5,468 nt of DNA, taken from assembly GCA_018333405.1 (NCBI GenBank), contig JAGXSR010000013.1, positions 1 to 5,468 of the forward strand, given 5' to 3'. The stretch is from Dethiobacter sp. (GTDB taxonomy: Bacteria; Bacillota; Dethiobacteria; DTU022). Both the position numbers and the translations under genes were made by a program. Numbering within the stretch: position 1 is the stretch's first letter; each line of letters opens with the position of its first letter. The notes under the pieces were generated by a model. The model did no database searches. It was not told the DNA's origin and saw nothing but the letters and a program-made list of their open reading frames with translations. Below, piece by piece: positions 1 to 5,348 of the stretch.

Positions 1-580
1 TCGTGCCCAGGCGGGTCGCCCGCATACCCTTAATACCATTTGTGTAAGGCGGCACATTAATATTTAAAAGCGTCCCTTCGGGCAGTGAATTCTGTAACAG
101 GAAAGGGAGCAGGTCGGCAATAAACCGGGCCGCAAAGAGTAAGTCTTCACCGGCGCCGTCACCGGTCAGGGAGACCGCTATAGCCGGAATACCGAGCATA
201 ATCCCCTCTACCGCGGCGGATACGGTGCCGGAATAGAGCACATCAGTACCCAGGTTACTGCCCCGGTTAATCCCTGATATCACCAGCTGGGGTTTACGTT
301 CCAGGATCGCCTCGATAGCCAGTTTTACACAATCCGATGGCGTCCCATTGACCGACCAACCGACCAGATGATTATTGTGCAGGAAACGCGCTTCTTTAGC
401 CCGGAGCGGCCGATGCATGGTAATGGCATGGCCTACGGCGCTGCGCTCGTGATCCGGGGCCACGACATTTAAGTTATAGCCGGCTTTACTCTCAAAAAGG
501 GTTTGAATTAAAAGTTGTATGCCTTCGGCATAAAACCCGTCGTCGTTGGTCACCAGCAGTTCGATCGGTTTTTTTTGCAA
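1..580 (-). CDS. surE: SurE, 5'/3'-nucleotidase (survival protein E), C-terminus beyond the window
   Basis: Cytoplasmic, divalent-metal-dependent phosphatase that removes phosphate from nucleoside 5'- and 3'-monophosphates; some family members also attack short polyphosphate. I translated 193 residues from a TTG start at 580 down to the left edge. The family normally has about 245-260 residues, so roughly the last quarter is missing. Family signatures are in order: LLVTNDDG (residues 8-15, metal-binding Asp13 and Asp14), PDHERSAVGH (42-51, Ser47 the expected metal ligand), VNGTPSDCV (77-85), SGINRGSNLG (102-111, Asn105 the expected ligand) and YSGT (116-119). The start is forced: an in-frame TAA at 587-589, which is also the stop of mtaD, leaves only ATT (581-583) or TTG (578-580) before the conserved N-terminal strand. 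The gene starts 6 nt after mtaD, implying cotranscription. A run of eight A residues follows the start on the coding strand (569-576). Confidence 0.96.
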   Translation of the reverse strand, partial: MQKKPIELLVTNDDGFYAEGIQLLIQTLFESKAGYNLNVVAPDHERSAVGHAITMHRPLRAKEARFLHNNHLVGWSVNGTPSDCVKLAIEAILERKPQLVISGINRGSNLGTDVLYSGTVSAAVEGIMLGIPAIAVSLTGDGAGEDLLFAARFIADLLPFLLQNSLPEGTLLNINVPPYTNGIKGMRATRLGT

Positions 581-586
581 AATGCT

Positions 587-1894
587 TTAAGTTTCGCTCC
601 TTCCGGTTAACTTGGCGGCCCGGGCTGCAGCTTCGGCCTTAATTTTCTCTTCATCCAGATAAAGCAGCTCGCCTTTTTCTAAGATCATCTCTCCGTCTAC
701 CATAACCAGCCGTACATCCGCCGCTCCGGCGGAATATAACAAGTGCGCCGGCAAGTCATGCAGAGGTACCGCATGGGGCAACTCCCGGCTTATGCCGATC
801 ATGTCCGCCCGGAACCCTTCTTTCAGCTGACCCGTCTTTTCTAAGAATAAGGCGGCGGCTCCGTCTACCGTGGCCATCCGCAGCGCCTTATCCGCCGGGA
901 TAAGCGTCGGATCCCGGTTAATCCCTTTGGCTAAAAGCGCTGCCAAACGCATCTCCTCAAACATATCCAAATTATTGTTGCTTGCCGCGCCATCTGTACC
1001 TAAGCCGACGGTCACTCCTGCCGCTAAAAGCTTGGCTACCGGAGCCACACCACTGCCCAGTTTAAGATTGCTGCCCGGGTTGTGGGCTACCCTGACCTGC
1101 CTGCGGGCCATTATTTGTATATCTTCGTCATCCAGGTGCACACAATGCGCAGCGATAACCTTTTGTTCAAACAGCCCTAGCCGCTCCATCAACACAATCG
1201 GGCTGCACCCGTATTCCTGGCGACAGGCTTCCACCTCGCCCGCTGTTTCCGAAAGATGGATCTGCAGCGGCAGATGCAGCCTATCTGCAGCTATGATCAC
1301 TTTTTTTAAAAATTCCGGCGGACAGGTGTAGGGGGCGTGCGGCCCCAGAGTGACATTAATCCGTCCTGCCCCCCGGCCGTGCCAGTCGCGGTAAAACTGC
1401 TCCCCTTCCTGCAGCGAGGTTGCGCTGTTTTCTCCGACCCCGATCAGACCACGGCATAATACAGCCCGGATGCCGCTTTCACCCACAGCCTGCGCCACCT
1501 GATCCATATAAAAATACATATCGGCAAATGTGGTGGTGCCACCTTTAAGCATTTCCACAATACTGAGCAGGGTCCCCCAATAAATATCCTCGCTGGTCAG
1601 TTTTGCTTCCACCGGCCAGATTTTTTGCTCCAACCATTCTTTCAGCGGAAGATCATCGGCGTATCCCCTGAATAGGACCATAGCGGCATGACCGTGGGTA
1701 TTGACCATTCCCGGCATCAGGATTAGCCGGCCGGCATCGATCACTTTTACTTCTGTTTCGGTTGTGATCCGCTCAGGAAATTCGCTGATCTTTGATATTA
1801 GGCCGCCCTCAACCAGAATATCCCCGGTAAAAAAACCGGGCCTGCTCTCATCGACAGGAACGATCATCGCCCCCGAAAAAAGCACTTTACTCAT
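587..1894 (-). CDS. mtaD: 5-methylthioadenosine / S-adenosylhomocysteine deaminase (amidohydrolase superfamily)
   Basis: Cytoplasmic zinc hydrolase that deaminates the adenine of methylthioadenosine and/or S-adenosylhomocysteine, giving the inosyl compound and ammonia; some relatives also take 5'-deoxyadenosine or adenosine. The 435 residues are full length for the family. Metal-site residues are complete: His67 and His69 (NTHGHA), His213 with Glu216 (IHLSET), His250 (AAHCVHL) and Asp301 (GTDGAASNN). Trp87, Glu96, Arg148, His186 (GPHAPYT) and Ser305 line up, at consistent offsets, with the substrate-pocket residues I recall for Thermotoga TM0936, a characterised MTA/SAH deaminase. This supports the substrate class over guanine or cytosine deaminases. 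The ATG at 1894 follows a purine-rich AGAGAGG ribosome site (1902-1908) with 7 nt spacing. It lies 122 nt downstream of the phosphorylase gene and 6 nt upstream of surE. The exact substrate preference cannot be read from sequence. Confidence 0.93.
   Translation of the reverse strand: MSKVLFSGAMIVPVDESRPGFFTGDILVEGGLISKISEFPERITTETEVKVIDAGRLILMPGMVNTHGHAAMVLFRGYADDLPLKEWLEQKIWPVEAKLTSEDIYWGTLLSIVEMLKGGTTTFADMYFYMDQVAQAVGESGIRAVLCRGLIGVGENSATSLQEGEQFYRDWHGRGAGRINVTLGPHAPYTCPPEFLKKVIIAADRLHLPLQIHLSETAGEVEACRQEYGCSPIVLMERLGLFEQKVIAAHCVHLDDEDIQIMARRQVRVAHNPGSNLKLGSGVAPVAKLLAAGVTVGLGTDGAASNNNLDMFEEMRLAALLAKGINRDPTLIPADKALRMATVDGAAALFLEKTGQLKEGFRADMIGISRELPHAVPLHDLPAHLLYSAGAADVRLVMVDGEMILEKGELLYLDEEKIKAEAAARAAKLTGRSET
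597..604 (-). promoter_or_regulatory. Shine-Dalgarno-like sequence inside the mtaD 3' end, probably serving surE
   Basis: Read on the minus strand this is GGAAGGAG, within the last codons of mtaD. It lies 16 nt before the TTG at 580 (13 nt before the possible ATT at 583), which is longer than the usual 5-9 nt. No better site lies nearer, so surE is probably translated by reinitiation or coupling after the mtaD stop, or inefficiently. This role is inferred from position only. Confidence 0.4.
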
Positions 1895-1960
1895 CAGACA
1901 ACCTCTCTCTCCTGCTATGAATTATGCGCTTCCACAAACTATTTCTTATGCCCGCCTGCC

Positions 1961-2010
1961 TTAAGGATTATCGTGCAAAATTTTGTTTTCTCTTTACCTT
2001 ATATCCTTAA
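1961..2010. repeat. Inverted repeat with internal palindrome in the mtnP-mtaD gap
   Basis: The 122-nt gap at 1895-2016 contains TTAAGGAT (1961-1968) and its exact reverse complement ATCCTTAA (2003-2010). Between them lies the 10-bp palindrome CAAAATTTTG (1976-1985), and CCTTAAGG at 1959-1966 is itself palindromic. The gap is AT-rich and has no good terminator (no GC stem followed by a T run) and no convincing -35/-10 pair. It could be an RNA processing structure or an operator, or AT-rich coincidence. Confidence 0.35.
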
Positions 2011-2016
2011 AATCCC

Positions 2017-2808
2017 TCAACCCTTCGTCCAAGGCCAGTGCGCAGCATTATCACGGCAGCGACAGCTGCGATACTCCGGGATCTCTTCCACGCAAGCCGC
2101 CAGCAACCGGTCCAATGAGCTCTTTCCCCGGGCCATCTCTTCCAAAACCTCTTCGTGCGTCAGTGGTGTTGCCGAAATTCCGGCGGCAAAGTTTGTGACC
2201 AGGCAAACTGTAGCATAACAAAGCCCTGCCTCCCGGGCTAAGGTAACCTCGGGAACATTAGTCATCCCCACCAGGTCGCCGCCCCATCCGGCCATCATCC
2301 TAATTTCCGCAGGAGTTTCAAAACGCGGTCCCTCAGCGCAAACATAACAACCACCGTTTACCAGCTTCTCCCCTGCCTTCGCTCCGGCCCTGAGCACCGC
2401 TGCCCGGATCTCGAAACAGTACGGTTCGGTGAAATCCACATGGATCACTTTTCCACCTTCTCCCTCGAAAAAGGTGGAGATGCGCGTTTTGGTAAAATCA
2501 ATAAACTGGTCGATCAGCACACGGCTTCCCGGAATTATATTCCGGTGTAAACTGCCCACCGCGGCGGTGGAAATTACCGCATCGATACCCAGCTCTTTCA
2601 AAGCTGAAATATTAGCCCGGTAGTTAATTTGATGAGGTGGCAGCGCATGTCCGGCTCCATGCCGCGCCAAAAAAAACAGCTCCCTGCCCCGGTAAAAACC
2701 ATGTTGCAGATGTGCCTGACCAAAGATAGTATCCACCACTATCTCCCGGGTGTGATCCATTAAAGACTGGTTATATACTCCGGTTCCTCCAATTATAGCC
2801 ACTTTCAT
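2017..2808 (-). CDS. mtnP: Methylthioadenosine phosphorylase family; probably prefers methylthioinosine (6-oxopurine type)
   Basis: Phosphate-dependent cleavage of a 5'-methylthio-nucleoside to a free purine base and 5-methylthioribose-1-phosphate, in the cytoplasm; the family is usually trimeric. The 263 residues fit the PNP/MTAP family. Visible motifs are GGTG (7-10, phosphate loop), ARHGAGH (48-54), NYRAN (62-66), STAAVGSL (80-87), CAEGPRFETPAE (157-168) and VGMTNVPE (180-187). Aligned through VGMT without gaps to human MTAP, the adenine-contacting Asp220 and Asp222 become Asn206 and Ala208 (TNFAAG), the pattern of 6-oxopurine phosphorylases. With a deaminase next door, methylthioinosine is the likely substrate; inosine/guanosine cleavage is an alternative. 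The C-terminus has a Cys249-X-Cys251 pair. ATG 2808 gives the usual MKVAIIGGTG start; its ribosome site is weak (AGG at 2814-2816, or AGGGGG at 2821-2826). Confidence 0.9.
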   Translation of the reverse strand: MKVAIIGGTGVYNQSLMDHTREIVVDTIFGQAHLQHGFYRGRELFFLARHGAGHALPPHQINYRANISALKELGIDAVISTAAVGSLHRNIIPGSRVLIDQFIDFTKTRISTFFEGEGGKVIHVDFTEPYCFEIRAAVLRAGAKAGEKLVNGGCYVCAEGPRFETPAEIRMMAGWGGDLVGMTNVPEVTLAREAGLCYATVCLVTNFAAGISATPLTHEEVLEEMARGKSSLDRLLAACVEEIPEYRSCRCRDNAAHWPWTKG

Positions 2809-2812
2809 ACTG

Positions 2813-2951
2813 GCCTGCGCCCCCTATCCCGTTTTGCTTCCGGTATTGATTTCCTGCGTCAGCAATGTTTACTTCGTGAGCGCTTTATGATATTCCTTCA
2901 ATCTTAACCACAACTTATCTCTCGTCTAAACAGATAAGTGATGGCGCAGGC
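2813..2951. repeat. 9-bp inverted repeat bracketing the region upstream of mtnP
   Basis: GCCTGCGCC at 2813-2821 is the exact reverse complement of GGCGCAGGC at 2943-2951. The left arm covers the AGG that would be the mtnP ribosome site; the right arm begins next to the TPR-gene stop. In a minus-strand transcript that includes both arms, pairing could cover the ribosome site. The 121-nt spacing and the chance expectation (a few percent for a region this size) keep confidence low. Confidence 0.3.
2913..2939. repeat. 8-bp inverted repeat between the TPR gene and mtnP
   Basis: ACTTATCT (2913-2920) and AGATAAGT (2932-2939) are perfect complements around an 11-nt loop. It starts 15 nt after the TPR-gene stop on the minus strand and about 105 nt before the mtnP start. 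No T run follows on either strand, so it is not a standard terminator. It may be an operator or an mRNA 3'-end stem. A poor promoter candidate (TTGTGG, 18 nt, CATAAA) begins just downstream of it on the minus strand; I give it little weight. Confidence 0.4.
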
Positions 2952-2954
2952 GCA

Positions 2955-3938
2955 TTAACGCTTAGCCTCCAGCAACTTCAACGTAGCCAGAAAAAATCGA
3001 CGGGCACACACTTTCTTTTCTAAAATCCGATAGATCAGCCCCAGTTCAAAGGTAATTATCGGTTCCCGCGGGTTTAAACCGTAGGCCCGCTGCAATGCTT
3101 CCGCCGCTTTTTTATAATCACCCTGATAAACCCGGGATCTACCTAAGTGCAGCTCGATCTCCCAATCATCGGGGGCCAGCTTTTTTACTTTTTCAAAAGC
3201 TTCCTCCGCTTTTTGGTATTCCTGCATATTGTAACTTATGGCAGCAAGGTTAAACCAGGCTTCACTCATATCAGGAGCCGCTTCTGTTGCCTTTTCAAAA
3301 AAATGCCTTGCTTGCCGGTAATGCTCTTTTTCTGTCAAAATAATGCCCAAAGTATTGAAAACCAGCGCCTGTACTGACTTATTTTGATCCAAAGCCAGGA
3401 CCAGCTTCAGCTCCCGGAATGCCTCCTCTGCTTTGCCCAGTTGTGCGCTGGAAAGACCCAAACAGAGATGTCCTAAAGTCAGGTTCGGTTCTTCCTCCAC
3501 TACTTTATTAAATTCAGCCACCGCTTCTTTCAACATGGTCAGCTCCCAAAAACCAAGGCCCTTTCGGAAGGAGTTAATCACAATCTGATTGGAGGGCCGG
3601 GGATATTCCGCCGTGACCTCTCTCGCCTCTAGATCAGCGGGCATATCCATATACATGTTTACTATACTTTCTAATTCCGCCGACTCCGCCTCTTGTTCGT
3701 TAATCTCTTTTCCGAATCCGGGCGGCAATATGTCGGGTAAAGCTATTGAATAACGTTCTTGAATTTCATTGATCCTTTCTTCGAATTTAAACCAGAACTG
3801 GATGCATTTATCCATAGTATTGCGCAGAGATAATAAGGTGTCAACCAACTGATCCCGCCGCGATGATGTAGTATCAGCCGACAACTCATCCTCGATTGCG
3901 GCAAGCGCTTCAAATATCGCCGTAAACGTTGAGAACAT
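2955..3938 (-). CDS. TPR-repeat protein of unknown function
   Basis: I do not recognise a specific family. The 327-residue protein has no signal peptide and no membrane segment, so it should be cytoplasmic. Residues 1-115 are helical and charged with an acidic stretch around 77-91 and no motif I know. From about 119 to the end there are tandem 34-residue tetratricopeptide units, roughly 119-152, 153-186, 190-223, 224-257 and 258-291, with a partial sixth at 292-325. The best match to the TPR consensus is unit 224-257 (AWFNLAAISYNMQEYQKAEE). Such repeats usually scaffold protein-protein contacts; no catalytic residues are apparent. ATG 3938 is chosen because a strong ribosome site lies 6 nt before it. 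The gene precedes mtnP by 146 nt in the same direction, so it may or may not belong to the salvage transcript. A hairpin lies in its upstream region. Confidence 0.88.
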   Translation of the reverse strand: MFSTFTAIFEALAAIEDELSADTTSSRRDQLVDTLLSLRNTMDKCIQFWFKFEERINEIQERYSIALPDILPPGFGKEINEQEAESAELESIVNMYMDMPADLEAREVTAEYPRPSNQIVINSFRKGLGFWELTMLKEAVAEFNKVVEEEPNLTLGHLCLGLSSAQLGKAEEAFRELKLVLALDQNKSVQALVFNTLGIILTEKEHYRQARHFFEKATEAAPDMSEAWFNLAAISYNMQEYQKAEEAFEKVKKLAPDDWEIELHLGRSRVYQGDYKKAAEALQRAYGLNPREPIITFELGLIYRILEKKVCARRFFLATLKLLEAKR

Positions 3939-3944
3939 GCCATG

Positions 3945-3952
3945 CCTCCTCC
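3945..3952 (-). promoter_or_regulatory. Ribosome binding site deciding the TPR-gene start
   Basis: Minus-strand GGAGGAGG lies 6 nt upstream of ATG 3938. Another ATG at 3943 is only 1 nt from this site and out of frame, so it is not the start used for the TPR protein. Confidence 0.8.
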
Positions 3953-3965
3953 GACTGGTTGAATA

Positions 3966-3993
3966 ATATTAAACCTGTGGCGGGATTTAATAT
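3966..3993. repeat. Inverted repeat (hairpin or operator) upstream of the TPR gene
   Basis: ATATTAAA (3966-3973) pairs perfectly with TTTAATAT (3986-3993). CC at 3974-3975 can add two pairs with GG at 3983-3984 past a bulged A at 3985, leaving a 7-nt loop. It ends 13 nt upstream of the TPR-gene ribosome site. On the minus strand it overlaps TATATT, a possible -10 element without a good -35, so it may be an operator over the promoter or a 5'-leader stem. No T run follows it, so it is not a terminator. Confidence 0.5.
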
Positions 3994-4010
3994 ACGCCTG
4001 TGCGTGCGTG

Positions 4011-4039
4011 TTGACGCAGTTTAGCAAATGCATTATACT
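4011..4039 (+). promoter_or_regulatory. Sigma-A-type promoter for tRNA-Thr
   Basis: TTGACG (4011-4016) and TATACT (4034-4039) are separated by exactly 17 nt, each one mismatch from the vegetative consensus (TTGACA, TATAAT). Initiation near 4046 would give a leader of about 25 nt before the tRNA at 4071. It points away from the TPR gene, so the 3939-4070 gap is a divergent regulatory region. Confidence 0.75.
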
Positions 4040-4070
4040 AATAATTGCCGATCGCGGCTGCTGTTATTCG

Positions 4071-4145
4071 GCCGACGTAGCTCAACGGCAGAGCAGCTGA
4101 TTTGTAATCAGCAGGTTACCGGTTCAAGTCCGGTCGTCGGCTCCA
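4071..4145 (+). tRNA. tRNA-Thr, anticodon TGT
   Basis: A full 75-nt cloverleaf can be drawn: 7-bp acceptor GCCGACG/CGTCGGC, D stem GCTC/GAGC, anticodon stem GCTGA/TCAGC with loop TTTGTAA (4101-4107), a 5-nt variable loop, and T stem ACCGG/CCGGT with loop TTCAAGT. Anticodon TGT (4103-4105) reads ACA, and other ACN codons by wobble. The discriminator is T and the 3' CCA (4143-4145) is encoded. It is the only plus-strand gene, with its own promoter at 4011-4039. It converges on the alcohol dehydrogenase gene, whose stop is 28 nt past the CCA; no terminator is visible in that gap. Confidence 0.97.
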
Positions 4146-4173
4146 GTAAATTCAAGCAAAAGTCGCTGCCGCG

Positions 4174-5334
4174 TTACTTATGCGCCTTGCGAAATACCAC
4201 CAAATAATCTTCTTTTGTCATCGGCCTGGGGTTGCTCGGGGTCGATCCGTTTTTGAAAGATACTTCAGCCATCATTTCAAGATCTGCTTCTTTAACCTTA
4301 AGGATGCTAAATGACGGCAGATTAACCTCTTTAGACAGTTCCTTAATCTTATCAATTGCTCTGTCAGCACCTTCATCCGCTGTGCTAAACTTTATTCCCA
4401 TTACCTTTGCTATCTTTGCATATTTTTCTTTGCAATAGTCCTTATTATATTCCATAACATAGGGAAGTAAAATGGAATTGCATACACCATGGGGTGCGTC
4501 GTAGATCCCGCCTAGGGTTTCAGCCATGCAGTGAACAGAGCCGACGTCTGAATGGCTGAAGGCCATGCCTGCCAAAAGGCTTCCCATAAGCATCCCGGCC
4601 CTTGCCTCGATGTTTGAACCGTTATTTACCGCTTCTACAAGGTGATTGTTGATCAGTTCAACCGCCAATAGCGCCAGGGCATCACTGATGGGCTCAGAGA
4701 TGTTGACAGTGAATGCCTCTATGGCATGTGTCAGGGCATCCAGGCCGGTGGATGCCGTAACCGCCGGGGGCATGGTTACCGTTAATTCCGGGTCTACTAT
4801 GGCAACCTTTGGCGCTATCAGGGGACTTTTTACTGTCATTTTATAATTATTCACCGTATCATTGATAACTGAAGAAAAGGTTACTTCACTGCCTGTCCCT
4901 GAGGTGGTTGGAATGGCAATCAGAGGAATGTTGGGTTTTTGCACCTTTCCCCTTCCTTCGTAATCTTTTATACGGCTTCCGCCATGGCCGGCCAAAACTC
5001 CGATGGATTTGGCGCAGTCGATGGGGCTGCCGCCACCCAGCGCAATTATGGTGTCAGCACCAAAATCCATCACGATTCCCGCACCCTTCTCTACATTTAA
5101 ATCCTTGGGATTAGGCTCCACACCATAAAAAATACTGTATTCCATATAGTTTTCTTCAATGATTGGAATAATCTTATCCAGCAAACCTGCTTTAATAATT
5201 CCTTCATCGGTGACAACCGATACCTTTTTTGCTTGCAGCCTTCTTAGTTCATCACCCAGTTTCTTCAGGGAACCGTTGCCATATTCTATCTTGGTGGGCA
5301 GCTCAAAGCTAAATGGGTTAGTAAGATTATACAT
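4174..5334 (-). CDS. Iron-containing (type III) alcohol dehydrogenase
   Basis: NAD(P)H-dependent interconversion of an alcohol and its aldehyde or ketone, in the cytoplasm. The group includes lactaldehyde reductase FucO, 1,3-propanediol and butanol dehydrogenases; sequence alone does not fix the substrate. The protein has 386 residues, normal for the family. The N-terminal nucleotide-binding half has GGGSPID (100-106) and PTTSGTGSEVT (142-152). The C-terminal helical half supplies the metal ligands Asp199 and His203 (GLDALTHAIE), His268 (SVHCMAE) and His282 (PHGV), with family-like spacing. Oddity: the position of FucO His267 is Glu272 here. ATG 5334 is chosen over an in-frame TTG at 5352 because a near-perfect ribosome site lies between them. 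The gene is more AT-rich than mtaD (hand counts of sample lines: about 42% versus about 60% GC). It is preceded by a transposase remnant and followed by a convergent tRNA gene, so it may be acquired. Confidence 0.94.
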   Translation of the reverse strand: MYNLTNPFSFELPTKIEYGNGSLKKLGDELRRLQAKKVSVVTDEGIIKAGLLDKIIPIIEENYMEYSIFYGVEPNPKDLNVEKGAGIVMDFGADTIIALGGGSPIDCAKSIGVLAGHGGSRIKDYEGRGKVQKPNIPLIAIPTTSGTGSEVTFSSVINDTVNNYKMTVKSPLIAPKVAIVDPELTVTMPPAVTASTGLDALTHAIEAFTVNISEPISDALALLAVELINNHLVEAVNNGSNIEARAGMLMGSLLAGMAFSHSDVGSVHCMAETLGGIYDAPHGVCNSILLPYVMEYNKDYCKEKYAKIAKVMGIKFSTADEGADRAIDKIKELSKEVNLPSFSILKVKEADLEMMAEVSFKNGSTPSNPRPMTKEDYLVVFRKAHK

Positions 5335-5337
5335 TTT

Positions 5338-5345
5338 CTCCTCCT
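5338..5345 (-). promoter_or_regulatory. Ribosome binding site fixing the alcohol dehydrogenase start
   Basis: Minus-strand AGGAGGAG, with the AGGAGG core 5 nt upstream of ATG 5334. The alternative TTG at 5350-5352 would place this site inside the coding region, so the ATG is preferred. Confidence 0.85.
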
Positions 5346-5348
5346 GTC

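Noticed and set aside
870..1331. 153-residue plus-strand open frame
   Set aside because: It lies entirely opposite mtaD, has low-complexity Ser/Ala-rich content, no ribosome site and no recognisable motif. It is a shadow frame.
1895..2016. Separate promoter for mtaD in the 122-nt gap
   Set aside because: A CATAAT-like -10 can be found upstream of the mtaD ribosome site, but the hexamer 17 nt before it matches -35 at only three of six positions; not enough to call.
2809..2954. SAM, SAH, preQ1, purine or THF riboswitch upstream of mtnP
   Set aside because: None of the conserved core motifs of these classes that I know is present in the minus-strand leader.
3743..4033. 96-residue minus-strand frame overlapping the TPR-gene start
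   Set aside because: It overlaps the TPR N-terminus in another frame. Its ATG at 3943 is 1 nt from the ribosome site that correctly serves ATG 3938, and the peptide shows no family signal.
4048..4059. GCCG-atcg-CGGC as a terminator between the alcohol dehydrogenase and TPR genes
   Set aside because: The stem is only 4 bp and no T run follows on either strand.
4908..5114. 68-residue plus-strand frame rich in Trp and Arg
   Set aside because: It is antisense to the conserved nucleotide-binding half of the alcohol dehydrogenase, with no ribosome site or family signal.
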